Assembly (NCBI GenBank): GCA_021443945.1
Contig: JABUSF010000016.1
Span: forward strand, 55,158-63,085
Length of the DNA: 7,928 nt
Direction: 5' to 3'
Source of the DNA: Ileibacterium sp.
GTDB lineage: Bacteria; Bacillota_I; Bacilli_A; Erysipelotrichales; Erysipelotrichaceae
A program made the position numbers and the translations under genes. The notes under the pieces are model-generated. The model was not told the origin of the DNA. It made no database searches and was given only the letters and a program-made list of their open reading frames with translations. Shown piece after piece: positions 1 through 6,900 of the stretch (position 1 is the first letter of the stretch; the number at the start of each line of letters is the position of its first letter).

Positions 1-495
1 AAAAACGTCCATATGAATATGCTTATGGGAAGTGTTCAGTATTGCTGGATTTCCACCCCTTATCTGATCCTGGATGCAGAAATGGAATCGGCTTTGATTC
101 TGGCTGTCAACAACGGCGTCGATGTGCGCCTGGTGGTTCCGGCCATTCCAGACAAAAAGATGGTGTATGAAGTGACCCGCTCCAATTACGAGCATCTGCT
201 GGCCAAAGGAGTGCGGATTTATGAATATACGCCGGGATTTATTCACGGAAAAGTGAGCCTTGCCGATGACCGTCAGGCGTTTGTGGGAACTGTCAATATG
301 GATTTCCGCTCTTACTATCACAACTATGAATGCGGTGTGTGGATGTATGGAACAGACTGCATTGAAAATATTCGGAATGATTTTGAAGACATCTTTGTGG
401 AAGCTAAGGAAATCACTTTAAAGGAATACCGGAAAACCAATTACTTCATTCGTCTGGGACGAAGCATTTTAAAAATCTTCTCTCCTCTGATGTAA
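1..495 (+). CDS. cls: Cardiolipin synthase, C-terminal part (5' end outside window)
   Basis: This is the last 164 codons of a membrane phospholipase-D-type cardiolipin synthase, which joins two phosphatidylglycerols into cardiolipin and glycerol. The reading frame is open from base 1, so the ATG at 13 is internal and the true start lies upstream. The second HKD motif is visible: His82, Lys84 and Asp89 of the fragment (HGKVSLAD), followed by a GTVNMDFRS stretch matching the family's GTxNxDxRS. Upstream, STPYLILDAEM and GVDVRLVVPAIPDKK match the conserved run between the two catalytic motifs, and the SPLM end resembles the SPLL end usual in the family. Full-length enzymes are about 480-510 residues, so the N-terminal membrane helices and first HKD motif are missing from view. 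A palindromic terminator follows the stop. The assignment is firm at family level; which paralogue it is cannot be told. Confidence 0.93.
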   Translation, partial: KNVHMNMLMGSVQYCWISTPYLILDAEMESALILAVNNGVDVRLVVPAIPDKKMVYEVTRSNYEHLLAKGVRIYEYTPGFIHGKVSLADDRQAFVGTVNMDFRSYYHNYECGVWMYGTDCIENIRNDFEDIFVEAKEITLKEYRKTNYFIRLGRSILKIFSPLM

Positions 496-511
496 AACCA
501 AATCCAAATGA

Positions 512-556
512 AAATGCCGAATCCCGCACGCAGAATGGGGATTCGGCATTTGTTTT
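512..556. terminator. Intrinsic terminator between convergent cls and fumC
   Basis: A perfect 14-bp inverted repeat (512-525 and 538-551) with a 12-base loop is followed on the + strand by GTTTTTG, so it should end cls transcription. It starts 17 bases after the cls stop. Read leftwards it lies about 21 bases beyond the fumC stop, but the T-rich run on that side is broken (TCATTTGG), so termination of fumC here is less certain. It may act in both directions. Confidence 0.85.
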
Positions 557-572
557 TGCTTTGATCAGGAAG

Positions 573-1949
573 CTATTTTTTGGAACGAACCATGTTTTCC
601 GGGCGGAGAAGTTCGTCGATCTGATCTTCTTCCAGAAGATTCAGCTGCAGAAGAGCTTCTTTTAAGGACAGATTGTTCAGAAACGCATGCCGGGCTGCTT
701 TGCCGGCGTTTTCGTATCCGATCACAGGGTTCAGGCAGGTCACCAGCATCAAAGAGTTGTCCAGGTTCTTCTGGATCTGCTCCGGATTGGCTTTCAGACC
801 GGCCAGGCAGTTTTTGTCAAACGACTTCAGAGCATCTGCCAGCAGCTGGATGGACTGAGCCAGATTGTAGGCAATGACCGGCATAAAGACATTCAGTTCA
901 AAGTTTCCCTGGGAAGCCGCAAATCCAATGGCGGCATCGTTTCCCATCACCTGGACGGCGACCATGGTCAAAGCCTCACACTGGGTGGGGTTGATTTTGC
1001 CCGGCATGATGGAAGAGCCCGGTTCGTTGGCAGGAATGCTGATTTCCCCAATGCCGCATCTTGGTCCGGAAGCCAGCCAGCGGACATCGTTGGCCATTTT
1101 CATGGCGTTGGCAGCCAGACCTTTCAACGCACCGGAAACAAAGACGCAGGCATCCTTGGAAGTCAGGGCGTGGAAGAAGTTTGGATCGCTTTTGAAATGA
1201 ATGTTCAATGCCCGATCCAAAATGCCGCACACTTTTTGGCCGAAGCCTTCCGGAGCGTTCAGGCCGGAGCCAACCGCCGTCGCTCCAATGGCCAGCTCAT
1301 GAATATAGGGCAGGGCATCTTCAATGTGTTTTTTGGAATGTTCCATCATGGAGCGCCAGCCGGAAATTTCATCGCTCAAATACAAAGGAGTGGCATCCTG
1401 CAGATGAGTGCGGCCGATTTTGATGATCCCTTTGTTTTCCTCTTCCAGCGCCTGCAGCCGCTCGATGATCTGATTCAGAGCCGGCATGAGCTCTTCTTTG
1501 ATGAGCAGGGAAGCCATAATGTGCATGGCTGCCGGGAAAGTGTCGTTGGAAGACTGGGAAGCATTGACTGTGTCGTTTGGATGAATGGTTTCCTGGCTTT
1601 CCCGGGAGGCAATGTGGCTGATCACCTCATTGACATTCATGTTTGTCTGGGTTCCGGATCCGGTCTGCCACACCGCCAGAGGGAACTGATCCAGATGCTG
1701 GCCGGCAATGATTTGCCGGCAGACGCTGACGATGGCTTCTTTCTGGCCCAGACTGATTTTGCCGTATTCAAAGTTGGCTGCTGCACAGGCCAGCTTCAGC
1801 CAGGCGAATGAACGGATCAGAGAAACGGGCATTTTTTCAATTCCGATTTCAAAGTTTTCCAAAGAGCGCTGGGTTTGAGACATCCAGCAGGCATCTGCGG
1901 GAACTTTGACTTCTCCAAGAACATCGTGTTCAATTCTAAATTCCTTCAT
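573..1949 (-). CDS. fumC: Class II fumarate hydratase (fumarase C)
   Basis: A 458-residue, iron-independent cytosolic fumarase that interconverts fumarate and L-malate; the family is a homotetramer and E. coli FumC has 467 residues. Hallmarks seen are GSGTQTNMNVNEV (97-109), GRTHLQDATP with His182, and the superfamily signature GSSIMPGKINP with Ser312-Ser313. His182 and Ser312 sit at a constant offset of six from E. coli His188 and Ser318. The frame stays open upstream to an ATG ending at 2063, but I chose the ATG at 1949 because a GGAGAGG site lies 9 bases before it and the protein then begins MKEFRIEHDVLGEV, as family members do. It converges on cls and diverges from pullulanase. No other citrate-cycle gene is adjacent, so its role (reductive branch to succinate, or fumarate recycling from purine or arginine synthesis) is open. 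Confidence 0.96.
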   Translation of the reverse strand: MKEFRIEHDVLGEVKVPADACWMSQTQRSLENFEIGIEKMPVSLIRSFAWLKLACAAANFEYGKISLGQKEAIVSVCRQIIAGQHLDQFPLAVWQTGSGTQTNMNVNEVISHIASRESQETIHPNDTVNASQSSNDTFPAAMHIMASLLIKEELMPALNQIIERLQALEEENKGIIKIGRTHLQDATPLYLSDEISGWRSMMEHSKKHIEDALPYIHELAIGATAVGSGLNAPEGFGQKVCGILDRALNIHFKSDPNFFHALTSKDACVFVSGALKGLAANAMKMANDVRWLASGPRCGIGEISIPANEPGSSIMPGKINPTQCEALTMVAVQVMGNDAAIGFAASQGNFELNVFMPVIAYNLAQSIQLLADALKSFDKNCLAGLKANPEQIQKNLDNSLMLVTCLNPVIGYENAGKAARHAFLNNLSLKEALLQLNLLEEDQIDELLRPENMVRSKK

Positions 1950-1958
1950 GTTTGTTTT

Positions 1959-1965
1959 CCTCTCC
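1959..1965 (-). promoter_or_regulatory. Ribosome binding site that fixes the fumC start
   Basis: On the minus strand GGAGAGG precedes the ATG at 1949 with a 9-base gap. The upstream in-frame ATG codons (for example the one ending at 2063) have no comparable site at the right distance. This supports the 458-residue protein over the 496-residue reading. Confidence 0.75.
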
Positions 1966-2056
1966 ATGCAAAAAGCTTCGGTTTCTTTCAAAGGCAGGCT
2001 CATTGGGAAGCCTTTTTGTCCCATGCGGTACAAAAAGTATCCAGCCGTCCCTGAAT

Positions 2057-2085
2057 CCCACATTCTGGCCGGTTTCGGCTATAAT
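2057..2085 (+). promoter_or_regulatory. Candidate promoter for pullulanase
   Basis: A perfect TATAAT -10 box lies at 2080-2085. Seventeen bases upstream the -35 region is only CCCACA (2057-2062, 3 of 6 matches), so this would be a weak or activator-dependent sigma-A promoter. The predicted start is near 2092, leaving a leader of about 87 bases that contains the inverted repeat at 2105-2126. The complementary strand (TATATTAT) could equally be the -10 region for fumC, but I see no well-spaced -35 box for that direction. Confidence 0.4.
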
Positions 2086-2104
2086 ATACAAAGAGTCTGA
2101 ACCT

Positions 2105-2126
2105 CATTCTTTTCAACAAAAGAATG
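2105..2126. repeat. Perfect 9-bp inverted repeat in the fumC-pullulanase gap
   Basis: CATTCTTTT (2105-2113) and AAAAGAATG (2118-2126) are perfect inverted copies around CAAC. The element lies just downstream of the predicted pullulanase transcription start and 52 bases before its ATG. There is no following T-run, so it is not an intrinsic terminator. Its position and symmetry suit an operator for a dimeric repressor, or an mRNA hairpin. It does not match the catabolite-response (cre) consensus and lacks the central CG usual in LacI-family operators, so the regulator is unknown. Confidence 0.55.
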
Positions 2127-2178
2127 CAGACTTTCGAATAAAAGTTAAAACCAATCCCCGAAAAGGAGAACCAGATAT

Positions 2179-4278
2179 ATGCGGATGCTCAACAATTTTG
2201 AAGCTTACATTGACACTTATGACACAATCAATGTCTATATGTCAAAAAACTTCTATGGCGGCAAGAGCCGGATCTTTCATTTAAAAGACTCCAATGACAA
2301 TCTTATTCCATTAACCATTCGAAGCAAGACGGAACCCAATCAGCATTTCGTTCACTATTCACTTTCCATCGACACTCCTCTCAACATTGGTGAGGAGTAC
2401 TTCCTTTACGACGAACACTGCCAGGCCACCCCGGCGATCTATTCTCACATCGTCAAAACGCAAAAGTTCAACGATGAGTTTTTCTATGACGGGGATGATC
2501 TTGGCATTCAGTATCATCCCGAAAAAACCATCTTCAAAGTGTGGGCTCCTACAGCAACCACCGTTTCTGTCTGCCTGAAAAAGGGCAGGGAAAAGCGGAC
2601 CATCCCCATGGAGCGCAAAAAGAAGGGCATTTGGGAAGCCACTGTTTTAGGCAACATTCTTCACGAAAAATATACCTACATCGTTCAAATGCATGGCAAA
2701 TACCAGGAAACAGCCGACCCTTATTCTCCTTTTCTGGGAACCAACGGGCTGTATTCGGTGGTGGATGATCTGCGGCTTCTGGATCTGGAAGACAAAGTGC
2801 CGGTGCCTGCCATGAACAGCAGCACCGATGCCATTGTCTATGAAGTGTCTGTACGGGATATGAGCAGCCAGACAGGAACCGGAATTCCTCATCCCAAGAC
2901 GTTTATCGGATTTACAGAAGAAAACGATTTGAGCAAAGAGCGGCGGACCGGATTTTCCTATATCAAGGAACTGGGAGTGACCCATCTGCAGTTTATGCCG
3001 GTCTTCGATTTTGGAAGCACCGACGAGCGCTATCCCAGCATTTACTACAACTGGGGCTATGATCCCATGCATTACAGAGCCCTGGAAGGTTCCTATTGCC
3101 TGGATCCGGCTCATCCAAGAGAGCGGATTCTGGAATTCCGGCGGATGATCAACAAAATCCACAAAGAGGGAATGAAAGTCAATTTTGATCTGGTGTTCAA
3201 CCACGTATGGAACCAGGGCCGCTTCGGGCTGGAAGTGCTCTGTCCCAACTACTACTTCATGATGAATACCAATGGCGACTTCTCCAATGGATCCTTCTGC
3301 GGAAATGACATCGACACCCGTCCTCCCATGTCCAGGAAATACTTTTTGGATACGGTGGATCTGCTCATCGATCTGTACGATGCCGATGGATTCCGCTTTG
3401 ACTTGATGGGAATTCTGGACATCAGCCTGATGAATGAAATCGTGAAGCGTGCCAGAGCCAAAAAGAAAGACTTTATGGTATATGGAGAGGGATGGAACAT
3501 GCCAAGCTTTATGCCGGAAGATTTGAGAGCTTCTCAGAACAACCAGCATAAAATGCCTGAAATCGGCCATTTCTCAGACCGCTTTAGGGAAACCATCCGA
3601 GGCAGCAACGGAGAACTGGAGCGCAAAGGATATGCTTCCGGCGATACCGGAAAGATTGCAGATGCCATGCAGGTCATGCGGGCTTCTGTACTGGAAAACC
3701 GGTACGACTCTCCCAACAAAGCCATCAACTACGTAGAATGTCACGACAACCACACGCTGTGGGACAAAAACCGGGTGGCCTGTCAAAATGAGACACCGGA
3801 GCAGCGCCAGAAACGGCAGATGCTTGCCAATGCCATGGTTTTGTTTGCCCAGGGCGTTCCGTTCCTGCATGCCGGCCAGGAATTTGGCCGCACCAAGCAG
3901 AATCTTGGAAATACATACAACCGGTCGGACAACTACAACCGCATCGATTACTTCCGCCGCAACCGTCATGAAGCCATTGTGAATGAAACCAAGAAGATGA
4001 TTGAGATTCGAAAGAATCATCCGTCCCTTCGTTTGGCGACGGTGGATGAAATCAGAGACAATGTCATTGTGGAAAGCATCGAAAATCAGGTGCTGGTGTA
4101 TAAAACCCGCAAAGACGATGATGATCTGATCATGTTCTTCAACCCTACAGACCGCTATTTTGAATACTCATTGAACCGAATGGGCCAGGTTCTGCTGGAC
4201 ACAGGCCACTGCAACGAACAGAGAACGGGCAAGGTATATATTGCCCCGATCTCAGCCATTGCTGTCAGTTTTGAGTGA
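2179..4278 (+). CDS. pulA: Type I pullulanase / glycogen debranching enzyme (GH13)
   Basis: A 699-residue glycoside hydrolase that cuts alpha-1,6 branch points in pullulan, glycogen or limit dextrins. Residues 1-105 form an N-terminal domain like that of Bacillus AmyX (FEAYIDTYDTINV); residues about 109-195 are a CBM48-like module (FKVWAP at 119-124). The catalytic barrel has the type I hallmark YNWGYDP (290-296), DLVFNHV (337-343), the nucleophile Asp408 in FRFDLMG, the acid/base Glu437 in GEGW and Asp523 in ECHDNH. A small beta domain ends the protein. No signal peptide is visible, so it should act in the cytoplasm on stored glycogen or imported maltodextrin. The ATG at 2179 has AAAGGAG (2162-2168) 10 bases upstream; the ATG at 2185 is less well placed. 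No glycogen genes adjoin it and no terminator separates it from guaB. Confidence 0.96.
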   Translation: MRMLNNFEAYIDTYDTINVYMSKNFYGGKSRIFHLKDSNDNLIPLTIRSKTEPNQHFVHYSLSIDTPLNIGEEYFLYDEHCQATPAIYSHIVKTQKFNDEFFYDGDDLGIQYHPEKTIFKVWAPTATTVSVCLKKGREKRTIPMERKKKGIWEATVLGNILHEKYTYIVQMHGKYQETADPYSPFLGTNGLYSVVDDLRLLDLEDKVPVPAMNSSTDAIVYEVSVRDMSSQTGTGIPHPKTFIGFTEENDLSKERRTGFSYIKELGVTHLQFMPVFDFGSTDERYPSIYYNWGYDPMHYRALEGSYCLDPAHPRERILEFRRMINKIHKEGMKVNFDLVFNHVWNQGRFGLEVLCPNYYFMMNTNGDFSNGSFCGNDIDTRPPMSRKYFLDTVDLLIDLYDADGFRFDLMGILDISLMNEIVKRARAKKKDFMVYGEGWNMPSFMPEDLRASQNNQHKMPEIGHFSDRFRETIRGSNGELERKGYASGDTGKIADAMQVMRASVLENRYDSPNKAINYVECHDNHTLWDKNRVACQNETPEQRQKRQMLANAMVLFAQGVPFLHAGQEFGRTKQNLGNTYNRSDNYNRIDYFRRNRHEAIVNETKKMIEIRKNHPSLRLATVDEIRDNVIVESIENQVLVYKTRKDDDDLIMFFNPTDRYFEYSLNRMGQVLLDTGHCNEQRTGKVYIAPISAIAVSFE

Positions 4279-4287
4279 CAAATTATT

Positions 4288-4315
4288 TTGACAATTCGAA
4301 CAAATGAATTAGAAT
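4288..4315 (+). promoter_or_regulatory. Strong sigma-A-type promoter for guaB
   Basis: A perfect TTGACA (4288-4293) and a TAGAAT -10 box (4310-4315) are separated by 16 bases. Transcription should start near 4322 in an A-rich run, giving a leader of only about 18 bases, too short for a riboswitch. The spacer holds AATTC (4293-4297) and GAATT (4306-4310), an inverted pair around GAACAAAT, which could be an operator. This is the best promoter match in the window. Confidence 0.8.
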
Positions 4316-4329
4316 AAGAAAAATATTTT

Positions 4330-4335
4330 AGGAGG
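4330..4335 (+). promoter_or_regulatory. guaB ribosome binding site, unusually close to the start
   Basis: AGGAGG ends only 4 bases before the ATG at 4340, closer than the usual 6-9. Another ATG at 4336 overlaps this gap in a different frame. The 4340 start is still preferred: it is the first in-frame Met, and the protein then begins MAYFFKEPSRTFAEYLL, which matches the family's N terminus. Confidence 0.7.
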
Positions 4336-4339
4336 ATGT

Positions 4340-5854
4340 ATGGCATATTTCTTTAAAGAGCCTTCCAGAACTTTTGCTGAATATCTTTTAGTACCCGGAT
4401 ATACCGGACCTGAAGACACACCGGACAAGGTGAGTCTGAAAACCCCGTTAGTGAAATTTAAGAAAGGGGAAGAACCAGCCCTTTCTCTGAATATCCCACT
4501 GACGTCTGCGGTCATGCAGGCGGTCAGCGGACCGGAACTGGCTGTTGCCCTGGCCAAAGAAGGAGGCGTGTCCTTCATTTTTGGTTCCCAGTCCATTGCC
4601 AGCCAGGCAGCGATGATTCGTGAAGTAAAATCCACGAAAGCCGGATTTGTCGGAAGTGATTCCAACATCTCCCCTAAAGCCACTCTGCGCGATGTCATTA
4701 AACTGCGTCAGCAGACCGGCCACTCCACTATGGCTGTCACTGAAAACGGTCAGAAAGACGGCAAGCTTGTTGGAATTATCACTTCCAGAGACTTCCGTGA
4801 ATCCAGAGTGGATCTGGACAACAGTCTTGTTGAAGACTACATGACTCCATACGAAAACCTGGTTGTCGGAAAAGACGGCATCACATTAAGCGAAGCCAAC
4901 GACATCATCTGGGATCACAAGCTGAACCAGCTTCCAATCGTCGATGAGAACCAGCAGCTGGTGGCTTTCGTATTCCGTAAAGACTATGAACAGCACAAAG
5001 AACACCCGCAGGAACTGCTGGACTCCCAAAAACGTTTCATCGTTGGAGCCGGAATCAACTCCCGCGACTATAAAGAACGTGTTCCGGCACTGCTGGAAGC
5101 AGGATGCGATATCTTCGTTATTGACTCTTCTGAAGGATATTCCTGCTGGCAGGCAGAAACCATTAAATGGATCCGCGACAACTACGGCGATTCCGTAAAA
5201 ATCGGTGCCGGCAACGTTGTTGACGGTGACGGATTCCGCTTTTTGGCAGAAGCCGGTGCGGATTTCGTGAAGATTGGAATCGGCGGCGGTTCCATCTGCA
5301 TTACTCGTGAAACAAAAGGAATCGGACGCGGTCAGGCTACTGCAACCATTGAAGTCGCCAAAGCCCGTGACGAATACTACAAAAATACAGGTGTTTACAT
5401 TCCTCTGTGCTCTGACGGTGGTATTGTTCAGGACTACCACATGACTCTTGCGCTGGCATTTGGTGCAGACTTCGTCATGCTGGGACGTTACTTTGCCCGT
5501 TTCAAAGAAGCTCCAAACAAAGTTGTGACTGTCAACGGCAGCTACATGAAAGAGTACTGGGGTGAAGGAAGTGCCCGTGCCCGCAACTGGCAGCGCTACG
5601 ATGTAGGCGGGGAAGGCAAAATGACCTTTGAAGAAGGCGTTGACTCCTACGTTCCATACGCCGGAAGTCTTACCGATAACGTTGGCCTGACCTTATCCAA
5701 GATCAGACACACCATGTGCAACTGCGGTGTTCTTTCCATTGCACAGCTGCAGAAAGAAGCCAAAGTCACTCTGGTTTCCTCCGTATCCATTTCTGAAGGC
5801 GGAGCCCATGACGTTCTTGTCCGCGACAACAACGTTGAATCCAGACAGGGTTAA
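4340..5854 (+). CDS. guaB: IMP dehydrogenase (trichomonad-like subtype)
   Basis: A 504-residue enzyme that oxidises IMP to XMP with NAD+, the committed step to GMP. The catalytic barrel is interrupted by two CBS modules (about residues 105-225; ISPKATLRDV, then MTPYENLVVG and LNQLPIVDENQ). The active-site loop GIGGGSICITRE carries the nucleophile Cys320, and the mobile flap has the Arg419-Tyr420 dyad in NWQRYD. EGGAHDV near the C terminus fits the potassium-binding segment. From memory, length and many segments (KEYWGEGS, FEEGVDSYVPYAG, TMCNCG) match the 503-residue Tritrichomonas foetus enzyme (Cys319, Arg418-Tyr419) better than the ~488-residue B. subtilis or E. coli GuaB. It has its own strong promoter and terminator. 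Its 24 Arg codons are CGT 11, CGC 8, AGA 5 and no CGG, unlike its CGG-using neighbours, as expected of a highly expressed gene. Confidence 0.96.
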   Translation: MAYFFKEPSRTFAEYLLVPGYTGPEDTPDKVSLKTPLVKFKKGEEPALSLNIPLTSAVMQAVSGPELAVALAKEGGVSFIFGSQSIASQAAMIREVKSTKAGFVGSDSNISPKATLRDVIKLRQQTGHSTMAVTENGQKDGKLVGIITSRDFRESRVDLDNSLVEDYMTPYENLVVGKDGITLSEANDIIWDHKLNQLPIVDENQQLVAFVFRKDYEQHKEHPQELLDSQKRFIVGAGINSRDYKERVPALLEAGCDIFVIDSSEGYSCWQAETIKWIRDNYGDSVKIGAGNVVDGDGFRFLAEAGADFVKIGIGGGSICITRETKGIGRGQATATIEVAKARDEYYKNTGVYIPLCSDGGIVQDYHMTLALAFGADFVMLGRYFARFKEAPNKVVTVNGSYMKEYWGEGSARARNWQRYDVGGEGKMTFEEGVDSYVPYAGSLTDNVGLTLSKIRHTMCNCGVLSIAQLQKEAKVTLVSSVSISEGGAHDVLVRDNNVESRQG

Positions 5855-5867
5855 TCCATGATTTTTC

Positions 5868-5899
5868 AGACAGATCCATTGGGTCTGTCTTTTCTTTTT
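5868..5899 (+). terminator. Intrinsic terminator after guaB
   Basis: A 10-bp stem (5868-5877 with 5881-5890, one G-U pair) and a 3-base ATT loop are followed by TTTCTTTTTG. It begins 13 bases after the guaB stop and should insulate the ZIP transporter gene downstream. Confidence 0.9.
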
Positions 5900-5954
5900 G
5901 GCTGGCTTTTCGCCTGAATCCCCTTGGAAAGTCCGGTATGATAAACAAAGAAAG

Positions 5955-5968
5955 CAGCCTGGAGGCTG
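5955..5968 (+). promoter_or_regulatory. Small hairpin covering the ZIP-gene Shine-Dalgarno-like GGAGG
   Basis: CAGCC (5955-5959) and GGCTG (5964-5968) form a perfect 5-bp GC-rich stem around TGGA. The best anti-SD match upstream of the ZIP gene, GGAGG (5961-5965), lies in the loop and 3' arm. If the hairpin forms in mRNA it would mask this site. GGAGG is also 16 bases from the ATG at 5982, rather far for normal initiation. A regulatory role is inference; the stem is short. Confidence 0.35.
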
Positions 5969-5981
5969 ATGGGAAATACGA

Positions 5982-6764
5982 ATGAACTGGAATCTAATAT
6001 GGCCAATCCTGGCCCCTTTGGCCGGCACGGCAATAGGCAGCGGATTTGTCTTTTTGATGAAAAATGGATTCTCTCAAAAAGTGGAGAGAATGCTTTCCGG
6101 ATTTGCAGCCGGTGTGATGTTTGCAGCAAGCATCTGGTCTTTGATCCTTCCATCCATTGAATCCTGTGAAGCCATGGGGACATGGGCTTTTGTTCCCGTC
6201 CTGGCAGGTTTTTGGGCAGGGGTTTTGTTTCTGCTGTTTATGGATGATTTCATTCCCCATATTCATGTGGGATCCAATGAGGAGGAAGGCCCTCAAAACC
6301 ACCTGAAAAAAACCACAAAAATCATTCTGGCTGTGGTCCTTCACAACATTCCGGAAGGGTTGGCGGTGGGTGTCGTTTTTGCCGGGGCAGCCAGTGGGAA
6401 TGCACTGGTTTCCTTTTCAGGAGCAATGGCTTTGTCTTTGGGCATTGCCATTCAGAACATTCCGGAAGGAGCCATCATCTCCATGCCTCTGCATGCAGCC
6501 GGACTCAGCCGGATCAAAGCCTTTTTGTATGGAACGCTTTCTGGAGCAGCAGAGCCCATTGCATCGGTTCTGACCATTCTGGCAGCTGGACTGGTGGCGC
6601 CGGCTCTTCCGTATTTTCTCAGCTTTGCCGCCGGTACCATGGTTTATGTGGTGGTGGAAGAACTGATTCCCTCCATGTCCCAGGGAGATCATTTCAATGG
6701 CGGGACCATCTTCTTTGCGGTGGGATTTTCCATCATGATGGTTCTTGATGTCATCCTTGGATGA
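5982..6764 (+). CDS. ZIP-family divalent metal transporter (GufA/ZIPB-like)
   Basis: A 260-residue inner-membrane protein likely to import zinc or another divalent metal. About eight hydrophobic segments are visible (roughly residues 4-25, 38-58, 68-88, 112-135, 145-170, 183-205, 207-228 and 240-260). The binuclear metal-site motifs are present: HNIPEG (His121-Gly126) in TM4, QNIPEG (Gln158-Gly163) in TM5 and Glu226-Glu227 in VVEELIP of TM7. The TM3-TM4 loop has His and acidic residues (HIHVGSNEEEG) as in many ZIPs. The Gln form of TM5 points to the GufA/BbZIP branch rather than ZupT, whose TM5 motif begins with His. An in-frame stop at 5967-5969 makes the ATG at 5982 the only full-length start, although its ribosome binding site is poor. 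A TATGAT box (5937-5942) may be the -10 element, with only a weak -35. No metal-regulator operator is evident. Metal specificity cannot be read from sequence. Confidence 0.93.
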   Translation: MNWNLIWPILAPLAGTAIGSGFVFLMKNGFSQKVERMLSGFAAGVMFAASIWSLILPSIESCEAMGTWAFVPVLAGFWAGVLFLLFMDDFIPHIHVGSNEEEGPQNHLKKTTKIILAVVLHNIPEGLAVGVVFAGAASGNALVSFSGAMALSLGIAIQNIPEGAIISMPLHAAGLSRIKAFLYGTLSGAAEPIASVLTILAAGLVAPALPYFLSFAAGTMVYVVVEELIPSMSQGDHFNGGTIFFAVGFSIMMVLDVILG

Positions 6765-6793
6765 TGAAAAACAACTATGCGCACCGTTTTTTT

Positions 6794-6816
6794 GGCTGTC
6801 CTGAGACAGTCTTTTT
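6794..6816 (+). terminator. Intrinsic terminator after the ZIP gene
   Basis: GGCTGTC (6794-6800) pairs with GACAGTC (6805-6811), with one G-U pair, around CTGA and is followed by TTTTTCTTTT. The rest of the gap to 6900 is a T-rich tract and the leader of the next gene. I see no convincing promoter there: TTGGCA at 6859-6864 has no -10 box at the right distance. Confidence 0.85.
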
Positions 6817-6900
6817 CTTTTATTTGTTTTTCGATTTCTTTTTTCTGATTTTTAGACTTTGGCACTAATCTGAAGGCAATCAGGGGAAGGAAGAAAAAAG

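Noticed and set aside
687..1811. A 374-codon open frame on the + strand opposite fumC
   Set aside because: It lies wholly antisense to a clear fumC gene whose motifs are intact; the protein is low-complexity in character with no family signature, and its openness follows from fumC codon bias.
1990..2015. AAAGGC...GCCTTTTTG hairpin upstream of fumC, a possible attenuator or terminator
   Set aside because: The T-run follows only on the + strand, where no gene is known to end nearby; the stem is 5-6 bp with competing pairings. It is too weak to call as a terminator or riboswitch.
1950..2063. N-terminal extension of fumC to the ATG at 2063
   Set aside because: The extra 38 residues do not resemble fumarase N termini, and a good GGAGAGG site is placed for the ATG at 1949.
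2647..3570. A 307-codon open frame on the - strand inside pullulanase
   Set aside because: It is antisense to the catalytic domain of pulA, has no plausible ribosome binding site or recognisable domain, and is a shadow of the real gene.
5969..6160. A 63-codon frame overlapping the start of the ZIP gene
   Set aside because: The GGAGG is only 3 bases from its ATG, the product has no recognisable features, and the frame overlaps the well-supported ZIP coding sequence. It is kept only as part of a finding about initiation.
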